A stretch of DNA of 19,862 nucleotides from Geobacter sp. UBA1603 (GCA_002322035.1 DCNF01000018.1:1-19862), one strand, 5' to 3'. Counted from the first letter of the stretch, positions 8,413 to 16,884 are shown. Numbers and translations: made by a program. The notes: generated from the letters alone by a model not told the origin.

Positions 8413-10852
8413 AGCTGAAACCTTCTGGCGCCAGCCCTGAATTACCGGGTTGGGGGCGCAGGATCGTAGCATAGGTGAGGCTGCTGTCAGGTGCGTTGTT
8501 GAGGATATGGCACCGGGCGTATTCGCCCATCAGAGAAAGCTGTAACGGGTCTCTAACGAGCCCCCGGATAGCGGCGGTCAGAGAATTCCCATCCCCCGCC
8601 CGGAAGACGACCCCGCTTTGACCGTCTATCACGAGCTCCCGCGGCCCCCCCTCGTCAGAAACAACCACCGGCAGTCCCGATGACTGCGCTTCCAGCACAA
8701 CGTTGCCAAACGTGTCGGTAGCGCTGGGAAACACGAACAGATCGGCCGATGCATAACCGCATTGCAAGTTCACTCCCGTCAGATAACCGGTGAAAACCGC
8801 CGGATAATCGGCCAGGGCACTGGCCATCTCCTCACGATACGGCCCATCACCAATAATACCCAGGGCAAGCGGCGCCCCCTCGTCCACAAGTGACCGAAAG
8901 CTGTTCACCAGCATTTCAAGCCCCTTTTCACGGGAGATCCGCCCCACATACAAGAGTACGATGCGGCCCAAGCCGATACCACGGCTTTTCCAGAAGCTTG
9001 GATTGCGCTTCTCGGGGGAGAAATCATCAGCATCAACCCAGCGCGGGAGCGGTTTCATCCGATCCGCCGGAAGTCCGCGAGCCATGAGCTGTTTCCGGGT
9101 GCCGGCCGATGGCACCATCACCTCTTCCATCTGGCCGTAAAACCAGATCATGTAACTCCAGGCAGCTTTCTCCAAAAATTCATCGTTCGTAAGACTGCGC
9201 ACATACTGGGGTATATCGGTGTGATAGGTACCGGCCACCGGTATATCCATCAGCCGGGCAATCAGAAGTCCCAGAAGGCCTACGGTGCCGGGTGTACTGA
9301 TATGAATGCGGGTGAACCCCTCCCGCTCAATGAAATCCATCACATCGAGGATCGGCGGGAAATTGAGTTTCAACTCCGGGTATTCGGGCAGTATGAAATC
9401 TCCCACCGAAGAAAATGTTCGAACGCCCTCAATGCCTGCATCCGCTGAGTTGCCGGCAGTGATCACAGTCAGCTCCACCCCGCGATTGCGGGCAGTCCTG
9501 ATCAGGCGTTTGATTGTGATGGCAACGCCGTTAATCTCATCCAGCGTATCGGTAAAAAGTGCTATTTTTTCAGGTGCTTCGCGGGGCTTAAGCTCTTTTA
9601 GCTCGGTAACCAGGTGGCGGATCAGTTCCTTGCCTTTGTGCTGGTGATGAAACGCCAGATAGTAGGGAGAAACCATACCGTGTACCAGGCCGATGGTGCC
9701 AATGGTATTGAGATACTCAAAAAATCCCGCATTGAGCGGAAGATTCATAAGACGGTTAGTATAATGAAAAATCAGGCGATTGGCGAGCCTGCTGGTAACG
9801 GCAAATATTTTTCGGTTGTTGTCTGCATCGCAAATGCTCTTGAGAAAGGCGGCGTCATCCAGCAGAAGCCTCGCTTCACAATCAAGCACCTCTTCGAAGC
9901 TTCTGCCGTCCCGTTCCCGCGGGGCAGGCAGGTTTTTCAGAATGAACAACCGCAGCTTCTCAAGAAATGTACCGCGTTCATTCCCCAGGTTAAAGAACCG
10001 GTCAAGCAGGGCGCTTACAAATGGTGTTGAGGTGCGACGACGGTCGCCAAAACGTTCGCGATAAAAATTGTGGGCTATCCCGTACAGGCTGTGGGCCATG
10101 GTAAGCGGTCCGCCGTCATCGCCATCGGCCCAGCTGTCGCCCGACATGACAGCAGCGAGGAACGCTTCTACTGTCGGAGTGTCGTAGGTCGTCGTATGGG
10201 CTCGAGCAATGAAGAGGCCACCGTGGTCATCTGATCCGCCCACGACACCCTTGATCCAGGGTGTGGCTCCATAGGGCTGCAGATTATATTTGTTGGCCAG
10301 GCGCTCAATAACCGGCTCGGTCAGCGAAGTGATCATCTGCTTGGTAAACGCGTTGAACCGTCGGGCGCGACAGCCGTTTTTAGTTTCAAACGTTGTGAAC
10401 AGGAGCAGGCACTGTTCGATAATTCCCAGATCCAGTTTGTCGTTCTGGGCATAGAGCGGGTGTGCAAGAAAATGGGGAATCCGGCTTCGATGCAGGTATG
10501 CTACCAGCTCGTGGACATTTTTCCTCAACGTCATGATTTCGTCGAACTGCCCTTGATTGATGTTCAGCACCACCACATGAACCTTGCAGCCATTTTCAGG
10601 GAAATGGGCCGTTATTTCCGAGCTGACGAATGTTCCTGGCAGGTGTGCAATTTCCAGTGCGCCGGTGATTGCGTTATGGTCAGTTATCGTGACAAAATCC
10701 ATGCCCCGGTCTCGGGCGGTACGATAGAGGTGCGTGGGAGATGTGTAACTTTCCGGGCAGTTAAACTTGCGCATGGCCCAGTAGGTCGGTTTGTTGGAGT
10801 GGCTTGAGTGGACGTGAAGGTCGGCTTTAAATCCGTTCATGCCGATGAACAT
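8402..10852 (-). CDS. Fusion of a PHP phosphoesterase domain and a GT4 (lipid-type) glycosyltransferase
   Basis: 816 residues. The PHP domain (about 8-225) shows its metal-binding set: DLHVHS (11-16), TDHN (57-60), Glu79, His92, AHP (130-132) and GSDDHGG (206-212). PHP domains hydrolyse phosphoesters. A linking region (about 225-420) is unrecognised. The C-terminal GT4 part (about 428-800) starts FTDTLDEINGVA, has VGRISREKG (636-644) for the nucleotide-sugar phosphates, GDGPYREE, and the acceptor/donor motif PSATDTFGNVVLEA (709-722). This text resembles SqdX, MgtA and related enzymes that glycosylate diacylglycerol or phosphatidylinositol. A nearby second ATG (10840) gives a start at MNGFKADLHVHS; neither start has a visible ribosome site. 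It follows a 92-base gap in the minus-strand run and overlaps ppk. A glycolipid-making role is inferred. Confidence 0.88.
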   Translation of the reverse strand: MFIGMNGFKADLHVHSSHSNKPTYWAMRKFNCPESYTSPTHLYRTARDRGMDFVTITDHNAITGALEIAHLPGTFVSSEITAHFPENGCKVHVVVLNINQGQFDEIMTLRKNVHELVAYLHRSRIPHFLAHPLYAQNDKLDLGIIEQCLLLFTTFETKNGCRARRFNAFTKQMITSLTEPVIERLANKYNLQPYGATPWIKGVVGGSDDHGGLFIARAHTTTYDTPTVEAFLAAVMSGDSWADGDDGGPLTMAHSLYGIAHNFYRERFGDRRRTSTPFVSALLDRFFNLGNERGTFLEKLRLFILKNLPAPRERDGRSFEEVLDCEARLLLDDAAFLKSICDADNNRKIFAVTSRLANRLIFHYTNRLMNLPLNAGFFEYLNTIGTIGLVHGMVSPYYLAFHHQHKGKELIRHLVTELKELKPREAPEKIALFTDTLDEINGVAITIKRLIRTARNRGVELTVITAGNSADAGIEGVRTFSSVGDFILPEYPELKLNFPPILDVMDFIEREGFTRIHISTPGTVGLLGLLIARLMDIPVAGTYHTDIPQYVRSLTNDEFLEKAAWSYMIWFYGQMEEVMVPSAGTRKQLMARGLPADRMKPLPRWVDADDFSPEKRNPSFWKSRGIGLGRIVLLYVGRISREKGLEMLVNSFRSLVDEGAPLALGIIGDGPYREEMASALADYPAVFTGYLTGVNLQCGYASADLFVFPSATDTFGNVVLEAQSSGLPVVVSDEGGPRELVIDGQSGVVFRAGDGNSLTAAIRGLVRDPLQLSLMGEYARCHILNNAPDSSLTYATILRPQPGNSGLAPEGFSYAP

Positions 10853-10897
10853 AACACGGGAATGTTACGGTGATGTTAACTGCAGGCAAATGTTATG
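10850..10897 (-). promoter_or_regulatory. Repeat-rich region before the PHP-GT4 gene, possible PhoB/PhoP-type site
   Basis: On the minus strand TTAACAT (10879-10873) and GTAACAT (10868-10862) are direct repeats on an exact 11-base period, the spacing used by PhoB and PhoP. CATAACA (10897-10891) and TGTTATG (10856-10850) form an inverted pair around them. The possible -10 box TGTTAT (10856-10851) sits about 10 bases before the second ATG of the gene. The individual repeats match the E. coli PhoB consensus only 4 of 7 but fit the Bacillus PhoP form TTAACA-N5-GTAACA. This is suggestive only. Confidence 0.3.
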
Positions 10898-10944
10898 TGC
10901 CATACTTCAGGGTCTCTGATAAATGACCGTGGTGTACACGATAC

Positions 10945-13095
10945 CTACCGATTGAACATGAGGCTTTCCAGTCCAACGATGCGCCGCATGTCCCACACGT
11001 TCATGAACAGGGCGTCAAAACGCTCCTGTTCGATCTGCTTCTCCTCACGCTCCCAGAAGAAAAGACGGGAGGCCGGGTAGAGGTAGCCGAACTGATAGGC
11101 CGTCATACTGCTGCGGCGCCGGGCAATTTGAACAAGCGGATAGCGATAGCCATTCTCCTGGTTCTGCACCATCAGCTGGGCCTGCTGTCTCAAGATCCGG
11201 GCCTTCGCCAGCAGGGGGCCGGAGTGGCGGGAGTGATCAAACCGACCGGCATGCTCAGTCCGTTTTGCCATTATTGCTCGTAATGTTAATGCCCGGTGGC
11301 CGGCCCGCAATGCAGTCACCTCAAGGCCTCGTGTGATTTCCTGTGTTAACACCCGCTGTCGTGTCCCGACAGAGCCGGAAAGAGCGTGCCTGTTGATTAT
11401 TGTGTTCATCCGCCTGACCAGTCGCCCCATCCGCTCCGCATACTCCTCTAGGTCCTGAATTGGTTTATCAAGCAGTTTCGACGCTTCCGGCCCCGTTGCC
11501 ATTGTGAGCAGCCAGTCATAGCGGAACACTGGCTCCGGCTGGAATGGCTTGTCAAATGGATGCGGCAGCTCGGAGAATGGTGTCAACGCTGACATGAACC
11601 GGAGCAGTTCTTTGTCTTTCAGGTAGCTGTTCTGTAGTGTAAGCGCCTGCTCCATCAGCGCCTGCAACTCACGGTCTCCGTTCAGCTCGGCAAACCGTGA
11701 AAGCGGCCAGGATCTCCGTTCCCTTCCATTGTCTTTCAATTGCCATGTCCAGCGGGCAATGCTCCAGTCGACAAGCCAGTAACCCCATTCCCAGCCGGAT
11801 GTGAATGTCAGGTGGCCATGCATACCAAGAGTGCCCATGGTGTGAATGTCTGTCCAGCGTGCGTCAAGATAGGACAGAATAAGCAGCGGAACCGATGAGT
11901 CAAAACCAACCCAGTAGGATGATTCGGGCCAATACCACGTTTCCCTCCGTTGTTTCTCGGATCGGGCGGCGTCCAGCATGAACCGCTGATTGCTGTTGCC
12001 GTATACCGGCGCCCTCGAATCTGAAGCTGAATAGCACATGACCGTATGGATAAGAATCCCGCTGGAAAGCAATTGGGGGCGACGGACCTTTTCACCTTCT
12101 GCTGCACAAATCACATGGGTTGCGTACATGAGCCTCGCAGCGAAGCGATCCTGTACCTGACGCTCCAGATGGGCCTGTACTCCCGGAAGCAGCCGGTCCA
12201 GAAAAGGGAGATGTTCACCCATGGTAGCTTCCAGTGATATCATGTCCCATGGTGCCTGAAAAATCCAGGCGAGGGTCGCGTCGACCTGTCTTTTATACGA
12301 CGGAATAAGTCGCAAAACGGTGATCGCCTGAAATGCCTGCTGCTGAATCATTGCCAGTGATATTTCAACTCCGCAGCGTATACCCCGGCTGTGGGCATAC
12401 TCCACTATTCTTCGGGCATGGGCTGGCCATGCCGACCGGTCGACAGAGCGCAGAAGAAAAAACTGGAAGGTATTCTGGCCATTGCGGGCCAGCCAGTCCA
12501 GATATGATGCAACATCGTTAAAAGCGCCGGGAATCGTGGGGTCGTGGAGTTGATCCGTTAACTCAATCGGGTGCAGGGTGTGGAGATGAAAGCCCCGGTT
12601 TGCAAAGCGAGGAACCCCCTGCAGGGTGAATCGTGGTTCAAGGGGCCATCTGGTATAACGGGGAATAATTGATTCGCGCGGGTGGTAGAAGCGAAAGCCG
12701 AGTTTATCCTGAAGCAGACCGTAAAGGCCATTGGCAACACCATGGGGGGTCGCGGCTTTCAGGCGTATGATTCTGGTGCCATGTTCAGATATGGCATTCC
12801 AGCGGTAGGAATCATTGGAGTGGTTATCTGGGGCATGGCGGGAGCCAGGGACTGCGGGGGGCGTTGTCTCCAGAATCAGCCGTACCGAACCGTCATTTCC
12901 GTTAAGAGTGACTTCAGCCCCGGGAAATGCCTGTTCCAGAAGCGCCAGGGTGTCGTCAATCGCCAGACGCGAAACCGAGGTTTTCAAGAGGTGGTCAGGT
13001 GCCCGGATTGTAAGCTTTAGCGGTGAAGCCCATGACGGCCATGCCGATAACAGGCATAATCCGGCCAGCAGCATGCCGTACAGATGCCTTTGCAC
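10945..13095 (-). CDS. Secreted glycosidase-like protein of unknown specificity
   Basis: About 717 residues from the GTG at 13095, beginning VQRHLYG and then a hydrophobic core ending SAWPSWA before SPLK, a good Sec signal peptide with a likely A-x-A-type cut. The mature N-terminus ends in TPHGVANGLYGLLQDKLGFRF-type text (about 116-136 here). That resembles the accessory N-terminal domain of alpha-glucuronidases and beta-hexosaminidases, where such segments precede a TIM-barrel. Further on, RGFHLHTLHP and a barrel-like run (YLDWLARNGQNTFQFF, then VEYAHSRGIRCGVEIS) support a glycoside-hydrolase-like fold. I cannot name catalytic residues. The start is uncertain. An ATG at 13074 with AAAGG 12 bases upstream is possible, while an ATG at 13170 would overlap the lipid-kinase gene by 71 bases and is unlikely. 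The gene begins just 4 bases after the kinase stop, so the two are co-transcribed. Confidence 0.65.
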   Translation of the reverse strand: MQRHLYGMLLAGLCLLSAWPSWASPLKLTIRAPDHLLKTSVSRLAIDDTLALLEQAFPGAEVTLNGNDGSVRLILETTPPAVPGSRHAPDNHSNDSYRWNAISEHGTRIIRLKAATPHGVANGLYGLLQDKLGFRFYHPRESIIPRYTRWPLEPRFTLQGVPRFANRGFHLHTLHPIELTDQLHDPTIPGAFNDVASYLDWLARNGQNTFQFFLLRSVDRSAWPAHARRIVEYAHSRGIRCGVEISLAMIQQQAFQAITVLRLIPSYKRQVDATLAWIFQAPWDMISLEATMGEHLPFLDRLLPGVQAHLERQVQDRFAARLMYATHVICAAEGEKVRRPQLLSSGILIHTVMCYSASDSRAPVYGNSNQRFMLDAARSEKQRRETWYWPESSYWVGFDSSVPLLILSYLDARWTDIHTMGTLGMHGHLTFTSGWEWGYWLVDWSIARWTWQLKDNGRERRSWPLSRFAELNGDRELQALMEQALTLQNSYLKDKELLRFMSALTPFSELPHPFDKPFQPEPVFRYDWLLTMATGPEASKLLDKPIQDLEEYAERMGRLVRRMNTIINRHALSGSVGTRQRVLTQEITRGLEVTALRAGHRALTLRAIMAKRTEHAGRFDHSRHSGPLLAKARILRQQAQLMVQNQENGYRYPLVQIARRRSSMTAYQFGYLYPASRLFFWEREEKQIEQERFDALFMNVWDMRRIVGLESLMFNR

Positions 13096-13099
13096 ACGT

Positions 13100-13966
13100 T
13101 CAGACAATGATCTGGGCAAAATCGGGTACCGCTTTGACAGAAGCCGGTCCGTAGCCAATGAAATCGCCATCGATCTGAATGGGACGTGTGCCGCGTATTT
13201 CCACCAGATGCGACGGCCTGGTAATAATTCGAGGATTCGCCTCTATCCTGTTCCGGTAAAGGTCAGCTGCAATGGCACAATAGTCGAGCCGGCGACTTGA
13301 CGTGACACAGGCCACGGTAAAGCCTGGTTCAAATATTTTTTCTGAAGGAGCGAGCAGAAAATCGCCCGCATAACGTGAACCGTTACAGATTACCGCCGTA
13401 TGGCAGGTAATAACTCCCGATGACGTCACAACATCAAAGCATGTTTCATCCCAGGCCAATGTACTTCTGAATGCTGACAGAGCATAGGCGCCCTGCTTGA
13501 GCCACTTTTTCCCCAGAATACCCACATCGCGCACGACTGCGCCATCCAGGCCGCACCCTGCCATCAGTGCAAAACGGTAACGGGCCTGGGCCAGAGTCAG
13601 TTCTCCAACCGGAAGCGGCATACTCTCGCCGCGGACGATGCGCCCCAGGCCATCGTGGAGCGAATGGATCCCGAGTTCTGCGGCCATTACATTGGATGTC
13701 CCCATTGGCAGAATCGCCAGTGTGGCGGTATGAGGTATCAGGCCGTTCAGAACACCATTCAATGTTCCGTCCCCGCCGGCGATAACGATCAAGGGGCGGT
13801 CCGTATCATCATAGATTTTTCGGCAGCAGGAATAGGAGTCAGCCGGAGAGCTGACGTAAAATGTCATTACCCGAAAAGCATGGGACTGGAGAAAATCGAC
13901 CACAGTTCCCAACCCCGCTTCATTGTAGCGGCCGGAACCAGCATTGACAAAGAGATAACAGTTCAT
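13100..13966 (-). CDS. Diacylglycerol-kinase-family lipid kinase (YegS-like)
   Basis: 288 residues, the usual length for soluble bacterial diacylglycerol or sphingosine-type kinases. The N-terminus FVNAGSGRYN (6-15) replaces the common NPxSG loop. The nucleotide-binding signature AGGDGTLNGVLNGL (63-76) is intact, as is LPMGTSNVMAAELGI (86-100). The C-terminal half has ICNGSRYAGDF and PIQIDGDFIG, matching the family's NG-x-x-GGG and DGE regions in slightly degraded form. Likely role: ATP-dependent phosphorylation of a membrane lipid alcohol at the inner membrane face. It is the first gene of a run with the glycosidase-like, PHP-GT4 and ppk genes. The ATG has no ribosome site, and the predicted transcript start lies only a few bases before it, so the mRNA may be leaderless. 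Confidence 0.88.
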   Translation of the reverse strand: MNCYLFVNAGSGRYNEAGLGTVVDFLQSHAFRVMTFYVSSPADSYSCCRKIYDDTDRPLIVIAGGDGTLNGVLNGLIPHTATLAILPMGTSNVMAAELGIHSLHDGLGRIVRGESMPLPVGELTLAQARYRFALMAGCGLDGAVVRDVGILGKKWLKQGAYALSAFRSTLAWDETCFDVVTSSGVITCHTAVICNGSRYAGDFLLAPSEKIFEPGFTVACVTSSRRLDYCAIAADLYRNRIEANPRIITRPSHLVEIRGTRPIQIDGDFIGYGPASVKAVPDFAQIIV

Positions 13967-13975
13967 AATGGCAAG

Positions 13976-14020
13976 AATATATCAGGACAACGTGACAATG
14001 GCATTTCAATATTGTGACAA
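13976..14020 (-). promoter_or_regulatory. Pho-box-like promoter of the lipid-kinase operon
   Basis: On the minus strand TTGTCAC (14020-14014), TTGAAAT (14009-14003) and TTGTCAC (13998-13992) are separated by exactly four bases each. Ten bases later comes the -10 hexamer TATATT (13981-13976). The two identical 7-mers and the 10-base distance match the architecture of the E. coli phoA promoter (TTGTCAC, 10 bases, TATAGT), as established for PhoB. The -10 box ends nine bases before the start codon. The same stretch also contains the 11-base palindrome ATTGTgACAAT (14011-14021). Confidence 0.65.
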
Positions 14021-14142
14021 TTCGGTGCGGACGGGCTGCGCGGTCTGGCCAGATATGTGAATTTTTCTTAAACGTAACACGAACTCAATTTTTATGGCAC
14101 AAGGCCGTGCTATGAACGTCTTCCATCGATACAGATCATCCC

Positions 14143-14150
14143 AAGGAGGT
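14143..14150 (+). promoter_or_regulatory. Strong ribosome binding site of the phosphatase lipoprotein
   Basis: AAGGAGGT lies seven bases before the ATG at 14158, which decides the start against the weaker upstream and downstream ATGs. Further upstream (14067-14095) CTTAAA and TTTTAT at 17-base spacing are a poor promoter match, and I cannot place a Pho box confidently in this orientation. Confidence 0.75.
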
Positions 14151-14157
14151 AGGCAGA

Positions 14158-16815
14158 ATGTTAGGAGTCATGAGGAAATGGAGAGTGTTCATAACCGTCG
14201 CCGTAATCGGGCAGCTGGTCGCTTCGCTGACCGGTTGCGGGACGACGGCAACGACTGGTTCGAGCCCTACGGCAAAAAATGTCATCCTGATCGTTGCCGA
14301 CGGCATGCAGCTGGAACATGAGCGGGCCGCCAACAACTATCTGTTCGGCACACAGGAAGCAGGCTTGGAGCATCAGGGTTTTACCTACAAGGGGAACGCA
14401 TCCACCTGGGATGTGACCACCTACAACCGCTATGCGTTCGGAAGTTATTCCACAAACAACTTCAGCTCGAAGAAGTACAATGACAACACGGTGAATCTTG
14501 ATAATGTCTCAACATTCACTCCGACACTCGGTTACGACCCTGCCAAGGGCGGCAAGCTTCCCTACCGTCAGGATGCCGCGACCGCCAAAACCTATATCCC
14601 CTATTTCAGCGCTAAAATCAAAGACAGCTCCACCGGTACAGCGAAAGTTCCCGCTACTGATTCAGCGTCCGCTGCAACAGCACTGGGTACCGGCTTCAAA
14701 ACCGACGATGGCAATATCGCCTGGCGCACCGGTGATCCTGCCAATGGCCGCCTTGCCACGATTGCCGAGATGTACCGCAGCCAGAAGAAGGCATCCATCG
14801 GCGTCGTCAGCACGGTGCCGTTTTCCCATGCCACCCCGGCTGCCTTTGTCAGCCATAACGTGAACCGTGGTAATTACAAATCGATTGCCCAGGAAATCAT
14901 CATGGGTGTCCGACCGGATGTAGTCATCGGCGGTGGGCACCCCGCCTATAACTCGACGACGGTTAATCCCGACTACACCTACATCGACTCACCCGAGTAC
15001 AACTACCTCAAGGGTTCGAGCAATACGGAGTACAAATTTGTCGAGCGCTCAACCGGTGTTGACGGCGGCACTGCTCTTCTGGCCGCTGCTGATTCAGCCG
15101 CAAGCGGAGGCAAAAAACTGTTCGGACTCTTTGGCGGTGCGGGCGGAAATTTCGAATATCACAAACCGAGCAATGACCGCACATCGGCCATAACCCGCGG
15201 TTCGATCGAAAACCCGACCCTGGCTGATGCTTCAACCGCGGCCCTCAAGGTTCTGGCCCAGAACAAGAACGGCTTTTTCCTGATGCTGGAGCAGGGAGAC
15301 ATCGACTGGGCAAATCACGCCAACAGCTACAACGACATGATCGGCAGCATGTGGGATCTGAATAATGCCGTCAAAGCGGTCACTGCCTATATCGACAACA
15401 AGACCAACCCGAATGTTACCTGGGAGAACACCCTGGTGATTGTGACGTCTGACCACGGCAACAGCTTCATGCGGCTGCAGAAAGACCTGGCCAAGGGCAC
15501 CCTGCCGACTCTCCCCGACCCAACCGCAGTAACCTACGGCACCACTGACCATACCAACGAACTGGTCACACTCTACGCCAAAGGCGCCGGCTCCACTCTG
15601 TTCGGCAACTACGAAGGGCTCTGGTACCCCGGGACACGGATCGTCGACAACACTCATATTTTCAAGGTGATGATGGCCGCCCTGGGGCTGACTGACGAGA
15701 ATCGTGCGGCGGTAACAGGATCAACAACCTTCCTGTACACCTCCGATGCCCATTACGGCATCAAACGCTCCGTTGTCTACGGCAACTACAGCAATGCCAT
15801 GCAGGTTAACGGTCTGATGGTCCGGGCCCTGAATAATATGCCCGGTGAGATCCTTCCCAATGACAGCGGGATCAAAGCCGGTCAGCAGATCGGCCCGATC
15901 GACTTCATCGCCATGACCGGCGACATTTCCAACCGCATGCAGGCTCCGGTCCAGACCGCCACAGCTTCGTGGAATCAGTTCAAGAATGACTATATCAACA
16001 ACGTCACCCTGCTGGCAAAAGACGGCAAAAAAGCCGGCCTCTACCTGACTCCCGGCAACCATGACGTTTCCAATGCCATCGGTTACACCAAAACAATGGT
16101 TCCGGCGATCGATGATGCGGTCATGTTCAACCTGTACAATATGTTCATGAGCCCGGCCACGGCTCTGGCAGCAGGGTCCTATGACTACCGGAAAAACCAC
16201 ATCGTGTATTCAAAGGATATCGGCGGGGTCCACTTCGTATTTTTGAGAATGTGGCCCGACAGCACCATCCGCCCACTGATCGACGCCGACCTGGCCAAGA
16301 TGAGCAACAAGAACATGCCGGTTGTGCTCTTTACCCACGATCAGCCTGATATCGAGGCGAAACATCTGGCCAGCGACCTCACCACCACAACAGCGTATGA
16401 CTTCACCAAGAAATTTGAAAACATGGTCACCGATGTGGTTGCCGACAAGGACTCCACGGGCGCATTATCGACCAGCAGCCCGTCAACAACGGCACAAAAA
16501 GGTCTTGCTGCCTGGCTTAAAGCCAACAAAAACATCGTCGCCTACTTCCATGGCAACGACAACTACTATCAGACCTACACCTGGGCCGGCCCTGACAATG
16601 ACATCAGCCTGAACGTCGTGCGCGTCGATTCGCCCATGAAGGGTGCTGTTTCCGGGATCGACGCGACGGATGGCAAAGGTGATCCGGCCAAGCTTTCCTA
16701 CAACGTTGTCACCATTGATGCCGCTGCTCAAAACATGACGGTGCGCGAATATCTCTGGCAGCAGAAGAAATGGGGGGCATCAACCACCATTTCCCTTGCT
16801 CCACGCAGCAAGTAA
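14158..16815 (+). CDS. Lipoprotein fusing an alkaline phosphatase (PhoA family) to a metallophosphoesterase
   Basis: 885 residues. The N-terminus has basic residues, a hydrophobic core and the lipobox LTGC with Cys27, so it is probably a membrane-anchored lipoprotein outside the cytoplasm. The alkaline phosphatase half (about 40-510) has the full metal and nucleophile set: VADGM (Asp48), TDSASAAT with nucleophile Ser169, E378/D383/H387 in EQGDIDWANHAN spaced as in E. coli PhoA, SDHGN (D432, H433) and DHTNE (H465). The second half (about 522-870) is calcineurin-like: SDAHYG (D530, H532), TGDIS (D589), GNHD (634-636), FTHDQP (H727). The last motif, normally GHxH, reads FHGNDN (797-802), so two metal-binding histidines appear replaced by Asn. 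Likely role: release of phosphate from organic esters. It has its own terminator and diverges from the lipid-kinase operon. Confidence 0.92.
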   Translation: MLGVMRKWRVFITVAVIGQLVASLTGCGTTATTGSSPTAKNVILIVADGMQLEHERAANNYLFGTQEAGLEHQGFTYKGNASTWDVTTYNRYAFGSYSTNNFSSKKYNDNTVNLDNVSTFTPTLGYDPAKGGKLPYRQDAATAKTYIPYFSAKIKDSSTGTAKVPATDSASAATALGTGFKTDDGNIAWRTGDPANGRLATIAEMYRSQKKASIGVVSTVPFSHATPAAFVSHNVNRGNYKSIAQEIIMGVRPDVVIGGGHPAYNSTTVNPDYTYIDSPEYNYLKGSSNTEYKFVERSTGVDGGTALLAAADSAASGGKKLFGLFGGAGGNFEYHKPSNDRTSAITRGSIENPTLADASTAALKVLAQNKNGFFLMLEQGDIDWANHANSYNDMIGSMWDLNNAVKAVTAYIDNKTNPNVTWENTLVIVTSDHGNSFMRLQKDLAKGTLPTLPDPTAVTYGTTDHTNELVTLYAKGAGSTLFGNYEGLWYPGTRIVDNTHIFKVMMAALGLTDENRAAVTGSTTFLYTSDAHYGIKRSVVYGNYSNAMQVNGLMVRALNNMPGEILPNDSGIKAGQQIGPIDFIAMTGDISNRMQAPVQTATASWNQFKNDYINNVTLLAKDGKKAGLYLTPGNHDVSNAIGYTKTMVPAIDDAVMFNLYNMFMSPATALAAGSYDYRKNHIVYSKDIGGVHFVFLRMWPDSTIRPLIDADLAKMSNKNMPVVLFTHDQPDIEAKHLASDLTTTTAYDFTKKFENMVTDVVADKDSTGALSTSSPSTTAQKGLAAWLKANKNIVAYFHGNDNYYQTYTWAGPDNDISLNVVRVDSPMKGAVSGIDATDGKGDPAKLSYNVVTIDAAAQNMTVREYLWQQKKWGASTTISLAPRSK

Positions 16816-16848
16816 TGTTCTGCCGATTCAATCAAAACTGAAATTCAC

Positions 16849-16884
16849 GGCTCCGTCGTTCATTCGACGGAGCCGATTTTTTTT
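16849..16884 (+). terminator. Rho-independent terminator of the phosphatase gene
   Basis: A perfect 10-base stem, GGCTCCGTCG pairing with CGACGGAGCC around the loop TTCATT, is followed by GA and eight T residues. It starts 33 bases after the stop codon. Confidence 0.95.

Noticed and set aside
8413..8472. A longer ppk start at 8472
   Set aside because: It would overlap the PHP-GT4 gene by 71 bases and has no ribosome site. The ATG at 8412 has AAGG at good spacing and a short overlap.
14067..14095. A Pho box driving the phosphatase lipoprotein on the plus strand
   Set aside because: CTTAAAC and CACGAAC are 11 bases apart, but they match the PhoB consensus poorly and the -10 box is weak.
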